A DNA stretch of 25,161 bases from Bacteroidia bacterium (GCA_013042025.1 JABDQY010000149.1:1-25161); one strand, 5' to 3'. Positions 1 through 9,420 are shown, numbered from the stretch's first letter. A program made the numbers and translations. Notes: a model not told the origin generated them from the sequence alone.

Positions 1-563
1 ACTCTATTTACTATAAAGCCCGGTGCATCTTTAGCCACAATGCATTTCTTTCCAACACTTTTAACGTATGCTATGGCTTGTTCCAATACCTCTTGAGAAG
101 TTTGTTCCGCACTTATTACTTCAACCAACTTCATAATATGAGCTGGATTAAAGTAGTGAATACCAACAACTTGTGTTGGATATTTGAAGCTAGCTGCAAT
201 TTGTGTTAAAGGAATGGAAGATGTATTGGATGCATATATCGTTGACTCCCCATTTATTTCTGCTAAGTCACTTAAAACCTTAGATTTTACATCCAGTCTT
301 TCAACTATTGCTTCAATAATTAAATCTGCCTTAACCTCAGCAATGCTATTGCTATATGTTAAATTTGAAATAGTAGATTGCTTTCCATCAGCAGTTAATT
401 TACCAAGCTCAATAGCTTTGTCAAGATTTTTAATTACTCCTATCTCAGCTTGCTTGAGCACATCATGATTTATATCAAACAATACCACTTGATGATCCGC
501 CATTGCTGAAACCTGGGCAATTCCTCTTCCCATAACTCCTGCACCGATAACTCCAATTTTCAT
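1..563 (-). CDS. 3-hydroxyacyl-CoA (3-hydroxybutyryl-CoA) dehydrogenase, N-terminal part
   Basis: This is the first 187 codons of a short-chain 3-hydroxyacyl-CoA dehydrogenase; the C-terminal helical dimerisation domain lies beyond the left edge. The protein begins MKIGVIGAGVMGRGIAQ, an NAD-binding Rossmann motif (GxGxMGxGIA). An acidic residue follows the second strand (VVLFDIN). The catalytic His-Glu pair is visible in HYFNPAHIMKLVE as His136 and Glu148, and the segment ending GFIVNRV leads into the second domain. The family oxidises 3-hydroxyacyl-CoA to 3-oxoacyl-CoA with NAD(P)+ in fatty acid or butyryl-CoA metabolism; the exact chain length cannot be read here. The ATG at 561-563 is the natural start because the Rossmann strand begins at once. 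It lies 37 bp downstream of the EnvC-like gene on the same strand and may be read through from it. No clear promoter was seen in the gap. Confidence 0.93.
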   Translation of the reverse strand, partial: MKIGVIGAGVMGRGIAQVSAMADHQVVLFDINHDVLKQAEIGVIKNLDKAIELGKLTADGKQSTISNLTYSNSIAEVKADLIIEAIVERLDVKSKVLSDLAEINGESTIYASNTSSIPLTQIAASFKYPTQVVGIHYFNPAHIMKLVEVISAEQTSQEVLEQAIAYVKSVGKKCIVAKDAPGFIVNR

Positions 564-600
564 TGGGGCTAATATCATACTTTTAAATGAACTAAAAAAT

Positions 601-1722
601 CTAGTGTAATTCCTTTAAATAAGCCTCAGGGTTTCGCTTTTCCAATCCTTCCCAGAGTTCAAAATGTAGCCTAGCTGTTCCGTTGTGTATTCCAATTCGA
701 CCAATAGTTTCTCCCTCAAGAACAACATCCCCAGATTTAACTAAGGTACTTGTTATATTTGAATATACCGAATGCAGCCGTCCATGATCAATGATAACTG
801 AACTGCCTAGCCCCGGAAGTTCGACTATCGCTTTAACAACTCCATTAGAAATAGCTTGAACGGGTTGATTTCCGCTCACCAGGATGTCAATTCCATTGTT
901 TTCAACCAACACTTTCCTTTCAGCATCGTGTTTGTGTACTCCAAAGGTGTCCACAACTAAGCCAATTTTCACAGGCCATATGAATTGCTTTTTGCTGTCC
1001 TTTTTGATTAGACTTTGCTTAGAATATACCGATGATGGGAGTTGATACTTATTCTGATTCATTGCTAACTTTAAAACATTAGCTTCTTTTTCTAAATCAT
1101 TAAATTGAAGGTGTTTGTCTCTTAGCAAATCGTTTAGCTGTTGTGTCTCAAGAATCATCTTTTTGGAAAGTCTAACCTTATCTTCTGCACTTCCACCATA
1201 AACAGCAAGTTTGCTTTTAACTTCTTTCCTTTTGCTTTCAACTACTTCCAATTGCCTTTTTCTAAACCTTTTCAATTTGTTCAAATGACTGATTCTATTC
1301 ACCAACTCACTTAAACTACTAGATGATGCAAGAAAATATAACTTGGACTTATAATCCCTATTCTTATACTCCTCTAAAAGTATTATTTGGTATTGGTCAA
1401 TGGCATTCTCACGTTCCTCATTTAAAACTGCTAATTGTTTCGATAACGAATTTAGGTCATCTTCCTTGACTACTTCTTGTCCTTCTAACTGGTGCACAAC
1501 CTTTTGATTAACAACAACTTTATACTCCAATTGTGCTATTTCAGACCTTATTTGTTGTTTCCGTTTTTCAATCCGATTTACAGCATCTTGTAGTACAGTA
1601 TTCTCCTGAAAGAGTTTAATATTCTCCTTCTTTCCCTGTTGATGAGTGGACGCTAATAAGACTGGCATCATAAGAAATGCCACAAGAATAATTTTTTGAA
1701 ATTTACCTTCTTTTATACCCAT
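601..1722 (-). CDS. EnvC-like LytM/M23-domain protein with degenerate active site
   Basis: A 373-residue exported protein: hydrophobic signal segment at about 8-25, charged coiled coil at about 35-225, and a LytM/peptidase M23 domain at about 250-370. In active M23 enzymes the zinc and catalytic residues are HxGxD, HxxYxH and HxH. Here these read NNGID (Asn275, Asp279), HSVYSN (Asn322) and RLHFE (Arg351, His353), so the first zinc His and the catalytic His residues are replaced. That pattern, with the coiled coil, matches EnvC-type activators of cell-wall amidases rather than a working peptidase. It probably acts in the periplasm at the division site (inferred from the E. coli EnvC model). 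The start overlaps the end of the DUF4292 gene by 20 bp, so it is co-transcribed with it. The gene ends in TAG at 601-603. Confidence 0.9.
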   Translation of the reverse strand: MGIKEGKFQKIILVAFLMMPVLLASTHQQGKKENIKLFQENTVLQDAVNRIEKRKQQIRSEIAQLEYKVVVNQKVVHQLEGQEVVKEDDLNSLSKQLAVLNEERENAIDQYQIILLEEYKNRDYKSKLYFLASSSSLSELVNRISHLNKLKRFRKRQLEVVESKRKEVKSKLAVYGGSAEDKVRLSKKMILETQQLNDLLRDKHLQFNDLEKEANVLKLAMNQNKYQLPSSVYSKQSLIKKDSKKQFIWPVKIGLVVDTFGVHKHDAERKVLVENNGIDILVSGNQPVQAISNGVVKAIVELPGLGSSVIIDHGRLHSVYSNITSTLVKSGDVVLEGETIGRIGIHNGTARLHFELWEGLEKRNPEAYLKELH

Positions 1723-2443
1723 TCGGAATCGAGAATGGGAATGTAGTTATGGTATTTGAGTTTACTACTTGGTAATTAAGCACAACATCCAAAGCTTGAC
1801 GAGAATTTTTAACCGAAATGTTCACATTTTTAGGCATCAATTTATTGTTTAGATTTTCATATGTATCGTACTGAATATCTGCCTTTTGTGTCGTGTCTGG
1901 TGTTAAAATATTAGACAATAAAGTTCTAAAATCACTGTTAAGCTCTAAAGTGTTAGTTGCAATACCCTCATTTGCTTCTAATTTCATCTCTTCTTTGTTC
2001 AATGCATACATCGAGCTATCAAATGGTGCATTGCCCAGCAACAAACTTTGAATCTGACCAACTTCAGCTCTAAATCCAATAAACTCTTCAAGATATTGAT
2101 TATCATACAGCATGTATTCGCTCTGCATGGAATTCACAAGAAAAAAGCTGTCTTTGGTGATCTTAACACGTCCTATTTCAAAACCAAATAAGCTGAATCT
2201 TCCCCACAAAATACTATCCTTCTTCATCTTAAAATGCATAGAAACATTGTTCGTTTTACCATCACGAATAATGCTCGCTTTGCCTCTCATTTCCAAGTAA
2301 TTGTAATCAAATTGATTGTTCCAGAAGCGTTCCATCACTTGACTGTCTAGATCAATCGCATTTTCACCCTTTTTTGTTCTACAACCAGAAATCACACTAA
2401 ATAGTACGAAGAATAAAATAAAGGAGATTTTACTGTTTATCAT
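1703..2443 (-). CDS. DUF4292-family lipoprotein
   Basis: A 246-residue predicted lipoprotein. The signal peptide ends in a lipobox (VISGC, Cys21), followed by basic residues (RTKKG) rather than the acidic stretch that marks surface-exported lipoproteins in some Bacteroidota, so a periplasm-facing location is the simpler guess. The mature part reads as beta-rich strands (for example LEMRGKASIIRDG, ILWGRFSLFGFEIGRVKI) typical of DUF4292, a family with a LolA/LolB-like fold restricted to Bacteroidota. Its function is not known; the fold would suit lipid or lipoprotein handling. It overlaps the TPR gene by 4 bp (ATGA) and the EnvC-like gene by 20 bp. The order TPR - DUF4292 - M23 protein is, from memory, a common one in this phylum. 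I did not see a second membrane segment. Confidence 0.82.
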   Translation of the reverse strand: MINSKISFILFFVLFSVISGCRTKKGENAIDLDSQVMERFWNNQFDYNYLEMRGKASIIRDGKTNNVSMHFKMKKDSILWGRFSLFGFEIGRVKITKDSFFLVNSMQSEYMLYDNQYLEEFIGFRAEVGQIQSLLLGNAPFDSSMYALNKEEMKLEANEGIATNTLELNSDFRTLLSNILTPDTTQKADIQYDTYENLNNKLMPKNVNISVKNSRQALDVVLNYQVVNSNTITTFPFSIPNGYKRR

Positions 2444-4107
2444 TTTGAAAGCTCTTTTAACTTATTGGACATTTCTTTAGCCTTGGAATCGTTTCCTAGC
2501 TTATTATACACAGCATAAAGATGTTCATAGTATTCAGGATTTCTAGGATCGATATCAACAGCTTTTAAAAGCCACTCTAATGCGTTTTCATAAGACCCCA
2601 TAGAATATAAAACCCAAGCCTTCGTGTCCATAAAATATGGGTTTCTCGGTTCAAGTATTAACGCAGAATTTATCAATGAGTCGGCATATTGTAATTTACT
2701 ATTTCTAACTGCCAAATTATATGCATAGTTGTTCATTGCCAGTGAGTTATTGGGGCTCATATTCAATATTTTCTCATACAAGCCATCCGATTTTTCATAA
2801 TTTTCTAACTTGTTATAACAAGAAGCACCACATAATAATAATTCCAGTTTATCGGGTTTTTCAACTGCGACTTCCAACCCCTCGTTTACCGTATTTGCAG
2901 CTTCTTCAAACTTCTCAACTTCCATTAAAGCATAAGCCCTAGCTGTGTAAAGGCCTGCCATGTTTGGAAACAACTCAATCGCTCTTTCTGTATCTTCAAT
3001 TTGCAAATTTGGGTCGTTTAGCTTTGCATTTAAGCTCAATAACTTACTCCAAGACTTAAAGTCTGAAGCATTTACCTTAATCGCTTCTAAAGCATAATTT
3101 CTTGCAGTAACGTAGTCCTCCAGCGTTGCATATATATCCGTCTTAAGAATATACGGTTCAATTATGTTGGGATATTTGGATACTAGAATATCACTTAGTT
3201 CAAGCATTTCCTTCTTAACACGAGCATTTTTTTTAAGTTGAAGAAAAAAGCTGCTTGTAGCTTGAAGTTTTTGTTGAATGTCTAAATTATCTGCTTGAAA
3301 CGCTTTTTTTAAGTTATAAAATGCCCGATCCTTATCACCAGACTCATCATATATATTGTACAATGCGTAATACGCAAATCCTTCATTACTATCCAATGCT
3401 ACTATTTCTTTTAACTGTTGAATAGCCTTGTCTGTTTGACCCGCTTTCATATAACCATCTGATAAATAGCCTTTGAAATTTGTGTTAGTCGGATATTTCT
3501 TGCTAAGTTTTTCTAATTCAGCTAATGCCATTTCACTTTCTCCAATAGAAGTATAGACATACTCCAATCGTGTAGAAGATGCTTCTTCTATACCAAATCG
3601 CGTTTGCATTTCCATTAAAACAGCGATTGACTCTTGGTATTTTTTGGCATTAAAAAACTGATTTGCTGCTTCGATATAGTTTTCCTTGTTATCTGGTTCC
3701 TCTCCAATCATAGATTGAAAGACTTTGGCCGATTCCTCGTATTTACCAAATCTATTATAGAATTGTGCCAATTGCCCAAAATACCATTTATTGTAGTTTT
3801 TACTAGTTGAAACTGCCTTTTCTGACCAATATAAAGCTTGATTGTATTGGTCCATTTGGTAAAAGAGTCTTGCCAACTGGTACATTGTTGCATCACTCTT
3901 AGGATATGTTTCTAAAGCAGATTGAAATAGCTTTAGGGCCTTTTCTTGATTGTTTAGAATCTTTTGTTTTGACGCTTCAAAATAGAATTCTTCAAACGTT
4001 TTTTGTTGACTATAAGACATTTCACTATTCGAAACGGACTTTACAGACCTACAACCACTGACTAAAACAGTGAATGCCAAAAAAGCTATTTGAATTCTTT
4101 TAATCAA
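2440..4107 (-). CDS. Tetratricopeptide-repeat lipoprotein
   Basis: A 555-residue TPR protein with a lipoprotein signal (LVSGC, Cys19). Helix pairs of about 34 residues run through almost the whole length; clear repeat signatures include KALKLFQSALETYPKSDATM near 58-77, a repeat ending ALDSNEGFAYYALYNIY, and the last two, near 455-545, with SLAMNNYAYNLAVR and WLLKAVDIDPRNPEYYEHL. Such proteins are scaffolds for protein partners; here the likely compartment is the periplasmic face of a membrane. The start overlaps the end of the nucleotidyltransferase gene by 8 bp and the end overlaps the DUF4292 start by 4 bp (ATGA), so all three are translated from one message. The partner is unknown; the linked DUF4292 and EnvC-like proteins are obvious candidates. 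Confidence 0.9.
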   Translation of the reverse strand: MIKRIQIAFLAFTVLVSGCRSVKSVSNSEMSYSQQKTFEEFYFEASKQKILNNQEKALKLFQSALETYPKSDATMYQLARLFYQMDQYNQALYWSEKAVSTSKNYNKWYFGQLAQFYNRFGKYEESAKVFQSMIGEEPDNKENYIEAANQFFNAKKYQESIAVLMEMQTRFGIEEASSTRLEYVYTSIGESEMALAELEKLSKKYPTNTNFKGYLSDGYMKAGQTDKAIQQLKEIVALDSNEGFAYYALYNIYDESGDKDRAFYNLKKAFQADNLDIQQKLQATSSFFLQLKKNARVKKEMLELSDILVSKYPNIIEPYILKTDIYATLEDYVTARNYALEAIKVNASDFKSWSKLLSLNAKLNDPNLQIEDTERAIELFPNMAGLYTARAYALMEVEKFEEAANTVNEGLEVAVEKPDKLELLLCGASCYNKLENYEKSDGLYEKILNMSPNNSLAMNNYAYNLAVRNSKLQYADSLINSALILEPRNPYFMDTKAWVLYSMGSYENALEWLLKAVDIDPRNPEYYEHLYAVYNKLGNDSKAKEMSNKLKELSK

Positions 4108-5119
4108 ATCTTTGTGTTGAAAAATCGCTTATGCTAATTTGATTTGCCTTTCCATCAAAATCAACATGGTTTCCAATCATCGAATTTTCCAAGTTTGCAT
4201 TTCTAATAGTTGAATGTGTTTGAATAATGCTGTTCTCAATAACGCTATCTTCAATTACACTATTGTCTCCAATCGAAACATAAGGACCAACAGTTGCATT
4301 AATTAGTTTAACATTTTTGCCAATATAGCACGGTTCTATTACTGTAGAATTGGTGTTTTCTAATGTGCTATCAACAAGTGGAGTACCGTTGGCATTTGCC
4401 AAAACACGCTGATTCGTGTGCACGGTAGCATTCTTATTCCCACAATCCCACCATTCGATTACCTTTCCTGGGATGAATTTTCTTCCGGCATTTTTAAGGC
4501 TATCCAACGCATTAGTTAATTGATATTCTCCTTTTTCAGTGATGTTGTTATCTAGAAGGTATTCGATTTCTTTTCTTAATGCCATTCCATCTTTAAAATA
4601 GTAAATACCAATAATAGCCAAGTTTGATTCTGGATTTTCAGGCTTTTCTACAAAGTCTTCAATAAATCCTTGATTGTCTAGCTTAACTACACCAAATGCT
4701 CTAGGATCTTCTACTTCCTTTACCCAAATTGTTCCATCTACAGACGCATCTAGGACAAAATCTGCTCTAAATAGTGTATCCGCAAAAGCTACAATTACCT
4801 TACCGTTTAGTGCTTGTTTTGCAGCGTAAATTGCATGAGCAGTTCCTAAGGCTTCGGTTTGAAAGTTAATCGACCCTTTTGCTCCAAGTTTATTTGCAAC
4901 CTCGAGTAAATGTTGTTGCACTTCTTTCCCGAAAAATTGTTCATTATCCCCAATTACAAATGCAATTTCGTCTAGCGGTTCATTTACCATCTTAGCGATA
5001 TCTTCAACTAGTCTTTGTACAATTGGTTTACCTGCAACAGGTAATAATGGTTTCGGCACGGTTAGGGTATGAGGTCTCATTCTCTTTCCTATTCCTGCCA
5101 TTGGTATTATTATGTTCAT
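4100..5119 (-). CDS. Sugar-phosphate nucleotidyltransferase with left-handed beta-helix tail
   Basis: A 339-residue NDP-sugar pyrophosphorylase. The N-terminal nucleotidyltransferase domain starts with the nucleotide loop (MAGIGKRMRPHTLTVPKPLL, residues 7-26), followed by the family features of a metal-site Asp (VAFADT), a product loop (FVEKPENPESN) and EWWDCGN. From about residue 245 to 325 there are hexapeptide repeats (for example VIEPCYIGKNVKL, SVIEDSVIENSII) that form a left-handed beta-helix. The family joins a sugar-1-phosphate and an NTP to give an NDP-sugar plus pyrophosphate; relatives include RmlA-like and mannose/glucose-1-phosphate enzymes. The sugar and base cannot be told from sequence. 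No acyltransferase catalytic His is evident in the tail, so a GlmU-like second activity is not supported. It sits 22 bp after dut and overlaps the TPR gene by 8 bp; the flippase two genes upstream suggests surface-glycan supply. Confidence 0.9.
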   Translation of the reverse strand: MNIIIPMAGIGKRMRPHTLTVPKPLLPVAGKPIVQRLVEDIAKMVNEPLDEIAFVIGDNEQFFGKEVQQHLLEVANKLGAKGSINFQTEALGTAHAIYAAKQALNGKVIVAFADTLFRADFVLDASVDGTIWVKEVEDPRAFGVVKLDNQGFIEDFVEKPENPESNLAIIGIYYFKDGMALRKEIEYLLDNNITEKGEYQLTNALDSLKNAGRKFIPGKVIEWWDCGNKNATVHTNQRVLANANGTPLVDSTLENTNSTVIEPCYIGKNVKLINATVGPYVSIGDNSVIEDSVIENSIIQTHSTIRNANLENSMIGNHVDFDGKANQISISDFSTQRFD

Positions 5120-5141
5120 TTATTAATTATTCGTTTTTTAT

Positions 5142-5576
5142 TTATTTTCCAGTATGACCATATCCTCCAGCTCCTCGCTCTGTATTATCCAGATTCTCTA
5201 CTAAATTAAAACTTACCTGTTCAAATTTGTTTACGATCATTTGAGCAATCCTATCGCCATTGTTGATTTCAAAAACTTCGTTTGAAAGATTGATAAGCAG
5301 CACTTTAATTTCTCCTCTGTAGTCTGCATCAATAGTTCCTGGGGTATTTAGGACAGTAATTCCGTGTTTTAAGGCCAGCCCACTTCTGGGGCGTATCATG
5401 GCTTCAAATCCTTCAGGCAATGCAATGTACAAACCTGTCCCTATAAGTTTACGCTCCATTGGACGTAAAACCATTTTTTCTTCTAAATATGCATTTAAAT
5501 CTAGTCCAGCAGATTGTTTTGTTTGATATATAGGAAGCGGATTTTTACTTTTATTTATTACAGAAAGCTCAATCAT
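5142..5576 (-). CDS. dut: dUTP diphosphatase
   Basis: A 144-residue trimeric-type dUTPase that hydrolyses dUTP to dUMP and pyrophosphate, keeping uracil out of DNA and supplying dTMP synthesis. All five family motifs are present in order: SAGLDLNAY (motif 1), RPRSGLALKHG (2), NTPGTIDADYRGEI (3, with the catalytic Asp and Tyr), NGDRIAQMIV (4) and the C-terminal arm RGAGGYGHTGK (5, where Tyr replaces the usual Phe that stacks on uracil). The length is normal. The ATG at 5574-5576 overlaps the flippase stop codon by one base (TAATG), so translation is likely coupled to the flippase. Housekeeping gene lodged in an envelope operon. Confidence 0.97.
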   Translation of the reverse strand: MIELSVINKSKNPLPIYQTKQSAGLDLNAYLEEKMVLRPMERKLIGTGLYIALPEGFEAMIRPRSGLALKHGITVLNTPGTIDADYRGEIKVLLINLSNEVFEINNGDRIAQMIVNKFEQVSFNLVENLDNTERGAGGYGHTGK

Positions 5577-7021
5577 TAAGCGACAAATTTAGTTTTTTTA
5601 GTGCTTAATAAAACTCTATAGCCAAGCAATCCGTAAACTACCATAAGAATTGATTTTAACAGATACATATTCCATCCATCAACTGCGACAAATTCGTCCA
5701 CAAAATACAGACCAATACTCAAGAAAATCATAAAGACAATTTGTTTAATGTCATACTTTATTGGATAATAATGTTGACCTAAGAAATAACTAATTATTGT
5801 CATTATGAAATAAGCAAACAATGTAGTAAAAGCAGCAGCCTTAAACCCATATTGAGGTACATAAATATAGAGCAGTATAATTGTTACTCCTGCACCTATT
5901 GAGGTGATTAAGGCTCCTAGTTTTGTCTTGTTGTTTAGCTTATACCAAATGCTTAAATTAAAAAATATGCCCAGAAACATATTGGCTAATAACAAAATTG
6001 GTACAATTAATAGTGCATCTGGGTGTTGGTGAAACTCTTCTTTAAAAATTAATAACTGAGCTATTTCAGATTTGAACAATGAGGTGGCTAAAAAAATACC
6101 TCCACATGCAAATACGAAGTAGTTCATTATTTCAATGTATGAGTCTTTAGCATTTTGTTTATCTGCCTGAGAGAAGAATAAAGGTTCTGCAGCAAACCGA
6201 AATGCTTGAATGAATATGGTCATTAACATACTAAGCTTATAGAATGTGCCGTAAACACCTATTTCAAAATCGACAGATTCAGGAGGAAGCAATTTACGCA
6301 AGGCTAGTCGATCAAATGTTTCATTTACCATACCTGCCAATCCCAAAATTACAAGTGGCCAAGAGTACTTAAACATTTTCTTCCATAACTCTTTGCTCGG
6401 TTTCCCAAAATGATTCAGAATGTCGGGACTTAATAATAGAAACTCTACCCCGCTTGCGATTAAATTAGAAATGAAAATATATTCCACACTCCTTTCTACA
6501 CCTGCGATATCTGGATAGTAGACGATAAAAAAGATATTAAGACCAACATTAATTGTTATACCAAGGCTTTTAACGATAGCAAACTTCTTTGCCTTATTTA
6601 GGAATCTAAGCAATGCATATGGCATTGATTTTAAAGCATCTATAGATAGAATAATTGTAAACCAAACCACATAAGATAAATTGTTGGGATAGCCAGTAAA
6701 ATCACCAACACTCTGCATATTAAAAAGCATCCATGAGGAGAATAAAGCTACCACGACCAGGAGAGAGGTAATAGCTGTGGCAAAAACATTTTTGTAGCTT
6801 TCTTTTACTCGTGCAAAATTGAAAAAAGCAGTTTCCATACCATGGGGTAGCACAACAAAAAAGAATCCAGCATAGGCATAAAACTCGATTTGTGGTGCAA
6901 GCAGTTCAGGTGTAAAGAAACCAGTAAAGAAAAAGATCAATAGAAAATTTATAGACCTCCCTACAATACTAGGAATACCATAAATTGCTGTATCTCCTAC
7001 AAGCTTTTTAATAATGCTCAT
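5576..7021 (-). CDS. Polysaccharide flippase (Wzx-like, MOP superfamily)
   Basis: A membrane protein of 481 residues from the chosen start, with about 12-14 hydrophobic helices and few charged stretches. The N-terminus (SIIKKLVGDTAIYGIPSIVG) is the typical opening of oligosaccharide flippases of the MOP exporter superfamily, which move lipid-linked glycans across the inner membrane. The reading frame extends upstream to an ATG at 7046-7048 and a TTG at 7058-7060, but neither has a ribosome site and the added residues do not resemble the family; I prefer the ATG at 7019-7021. It starts 67 bp after the TonB-dependent receptor and ends in the TAATG that starts dut. The lipid cargo is unknown; a lipid II or O-antigen-type role cannot be separated here. 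Confidence 0.88.
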   Translation of the reverse strand: MSIIKKLVGDTAIYGIPSIVGRSINFLLIFFFTGFFTPELLAPQIEFYAYAGFFFVVLPHGMETAFFNFARVKESYKNVFATAITSLLVVVALFSSWMLFNMQSVGDFTGYPNNLSYVVWFTIILSIDALKSMPYALLRFLNKAKKFAIVKSLGITINVGLNIFFIVYYPDIAGVERSVEYIFISNLIASGVEFLLLSPDILNHFGKPSKELWKKMFKYSWPLVILGLAGMVNETFDRLALRKLLPPESVDFEIGVYGTFYKLSMLMTIFIQAFRFAAEPLFFSQADKQNAKDSYIEIMNYFVFACGGIFLATSLFKSEIAQLLIFKEEFHQHPDALLIVPILLLANMFLGIFFNLSIWYKLNNKTKLGALITSIGAGVTIILLYIYVPQYGFKAAAFTTLFAYFIMTIISYFLGQHYYPIKYDIKQIVFMIFLSIGLYFVDEFVAVDGWNMYLLKSILMVVYGLLGYRVLLSTKKTKFVA

Positions 7022-7088
7022 GCCTTGCAAATCTAACTTGTCAAACATCCAGAAAATCAACAGGATTGAAGGCTTTGTCTAATTGTGT

Positions 7089-9383
7089 CTAAGATTTGTC
7101 CAATGTATATGTAACCTGAAATCTTAAACTTCGAGGAGAACCTAAATCAGCTGGTCTAATCATGTATTCTGAATTAGAAATATTTGATACAATAAAGTTT
7201 AGATTTAATCGCTTTGTTGGACTATATCCTATTCGAGCGTTAATTAATAGAAAGGCACTAAGTTCCTGATTATTTGCACTTTCTACCCCTGGTACAAAGA
7301 AACTAATTGGTGGAGAAATAAATGCAGTATCAATGTTTTCAATTTTTGATTGCAAAGTAAAACCAAGCCCAAATGTTAGTTTTTTGAAATCGATTATAAC
7401 ATCTGACTTAAGTGAATGAATTGGTCGATACTTTAAGATGTTGTCTTCTGTATTTGAACTTGTATTAGAATAGTTAAGTTCTCGTCCGCTATTATCCACT
7501 GCAATAGTTTTAAAAGGGTTCAAAGCCTCAGATTTTGAATAGGTGTACCCTATAAATCCCTGAATTTCTACACCTTTAAGTTTTGTTTCTGCCGAAATGC
7601 TCGACTCAAATCCTTTTATTTCGGCTCTTCCGGTATTAATTGTTTTAAACCCAACACCAAACAATGGTGGAACTATTGGTCCCCATTGGCCAAATGTGAA
7701 CTCCATCATATTGTTATATTCCATTTTAAACAAAGAAACATCAATTAATATATCCGTGTTTTTCTTTATTCTTAGTCCTTGTTTTACTCCAAATTCCACA
7801 TTTGTACCTGTCTCAGATTGCAAATCTGCGTTGGGGTATATACTCACCGGTCCGACAGTTGTAGTGATATATGACTCTGCAATACTTGGGAAACGATAAC
7901 CTTCCCCATAACTCGCACGGAGAAATGTAAAATCTGCTGCTTTATAGTTCAATCCTGCTCTAAAAACAGGCCTACCTTCTTTTTTCTGATTTAACTGAAA
8001 TAGTTCAAACCGAGTTCCTCCAGTGAAGGAAAACCTTCTCCAACCCTTTTCCAATTGCAAATAAGCCGCGTAGTTTGAAGCTTGTTGATTTCCTTTAAAT
8101 AATGGTGAAGATGTGAATGTTGAAATAAAAACAAGTCCTCCTGTAGCATCAAATCGATTTTTTGTCAGACCAAAATGGCTCCTATACTCACTGTATATAA
8201 GTGATGATTTATTCGACTGGTTATTCAGTGGGTCGCCATTGTCAACTTCATTATTAATTGACAAAAATCTTGTGTTTAGGCTGTGGTCAAACTTTCCTAT
8301 GTTCCATTTCACATATGGGTCTACATTAAATCGAAATGTATTTGTTTCGGTTATTCCGCTATCAAGTGCGGTATACGCTTTGTCAAATGATTCCCAAAGA
8401 AGAAAGCTTCCGGAGTTGCCAGATTGAACGGAGGTGTTTATGCCGATAACTAAATTCTTTGAAGCAATTACTTTTCTAATTCCAAGATTAGACCTTAAAC
8501 GGTTATCGAAATCACTCATTTTATAACCATTATCCAATAGGGCATTTAATCCAAAAGTTATGCCTACTCCTTTGTAATTAGCACTATGGTATCCTGTCAA
8601 ATTAGATACATAGTTGTTCTTATTTGGGTTGTAACCTAAGAATTCTCTTGGTGGTTTGTTGTAAATCCCATGTGACAAAGTGAACTCTGTAAAGGGCTGA
8701 CTTCCTGGACTTTTAGTTTTAATATTAATTACTCCATTTAGTGCAGATGATCCATATAGAACTGAACTAGCTCCTTTAATAATCTCAATACTTTCAATTC
8801 CTTCTGTAGGTACAAAAGACCATAATGGCTGACCAGCATCTCCTGATAATAACGGTATATCGTTAACTAGAACCTGTACTCGTGATCCAGCTCCATAACT
8901 CCACCCACTACCACTTCTTATAGTAGGCTGATTATCTACGACTTGCACTCCATTGATTCGACTAATGCTTTCCTCAATATTTGTTGGAGAAGTGTTCGCT
9001 ATCAATTTCGGTTTTATTATTTCTAAGGAGACGGTGGTGTTGCTGAGCTTTGAACTACGCCTATTCTCACTGACTACAACAGCTTTTAATAAGCTTTCTT
9101 CTTCTTGCAACTCAACTGTTATTGTATTGGATTGATGCACTAGGCGAAAATCTTTATAACCTAAATAGGTTACTATTACCACTTGACTTTTGGAAACAAA
9201 TGAAAATAGGCCATCTTCATCTGACAGCGCAATTACCTTTCTTGTGCGATCATCTTCAAACTGAACTCCTACTAGTTCCTGGCCATTAGAAAGTACTTTA
9301 CCTCTGAATGTCCATTCCGTTTGAGCAAATCCTTTCAGTGTCATTATCAACACTATTGCTTGTATGAACAGACGTAGTTTCAT
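7089..9383 (-). CDS. TonB-dependent outer-membrane receptor
   Basis: A 764-residue outer-membrane receptor. The signal peptide (MKLRLFIQAIVLIMTLKGFA) is followed by a carboxypeptidase-regulatory-like beta domain at about 25-100 (FRGKVLSNGQELVGVQF, then YLGYKDF), a plug domain at about 125-225 (SISRINGVQVVD, VLVNDIPLL, IEIIKGASSVLYGSSALNG) and a long beta-barrel ending in LRFQVTYTLDKS. Such receptors import ligands with energy from TonB-ExbBD. It is neither SusC-like in size nor next to a SusD gene, so a metal chelate, cofactor or peptide is more likely than a glycan; this is inference. The frame is open 156 bp further upstream, but the ATG at 9381-9383 directly precedes the signal peptide. 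It diverges from the T9SS protein gene with only 37 bp between them. Confidence 0.93.
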   Translation of the reverse strand: MKLRLFIQAIVLIMTLKGFAQTEWTFRGKVLSNGQELVGVQFEDDRTRKVIALSDEDGLFSFVSKSQVVIVTYLGYKDFRLVHQSNTITVELQEEESLLKAVVVSENRRSSKLSNTTVSLEIIKPKLIANTSPTNIEESISRINGVQVVDNQPTIRSGSGWSYGAGSRVQVLVNDIPLLSGDAGQPLWSFVPTEGIESIEIIKGASSVLYGSSALNGVINIKTKSPGSQPFTEFTLSHGIYNKPPREFLGYNPNKNNYVSNLTGYHSANYKGVGITFGLNALLDNGYKMSDFDNRLRSNLGIRKVIASKNLVIGINTSVQSGNSGSFLLWESFDKAYTALDSGITETNTFRFNVDPYVKWNIGKFDHSLNTRFLSINNEVDNGDPLNNQSNKSSLIYSEYRSHFGLTKNRFDATGGLVFISTFTSSPLFKGNQQASNYAAYLQLEKGWRRFSFTGGTRFELFQLNQKKEGRPVFRAGLNYKAADFTFLRASYGEGYRFPSIAESYITTTVGPVSIYPNADLQSETGTNVEFGVKQGLRIKKNTDILIDVSLFKMEYNNMMEFTFGQWGPIVPPLFGVGFKTINTGRAEIKGFESSISAETKLKGVEIQGFIGYTYSKSEALNPFKTIAVDNSGRELNYSNTSSNTEDNILKYRPIHSLKSDVIIDFKKLTFGLGFTLQSKIENIDTAFISPPISFFVPGVESANNQELSAFLLINARIGYSPTKRLNLNFIVSNISNSEYMIRPADLGSPRSLRFQVTYTLDKS

Positions 9384-9397
9384 ATTTTCGTTAAACA

Positions 9398-9405
9398 CAA
9401 ATGTA
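9398..9405 (-). promoter_or_regulatory. Candidate -7 element for the TonB receptor
   Basis: On the minus strand the sequence TACATTTG fits the Bacteroidota -7 consensus TAnnTTTG. It lies 14 bp before the receptor ATG, implying a leader of about 10 nt. No good TTG element is found 19-21 bp upstream, so only half of the consensus is present. Confidence 0.45.
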
Positions 9406-9420
9406 TTTAATCCATTTATA

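Noticed and set aside
184..468. 94-codon plus-strand frame
   Set aside because: Exactly antisense to the Rossmann domain of the hydroxyacyl-CoA dehydrogenase, whose motifs are unmistakable.
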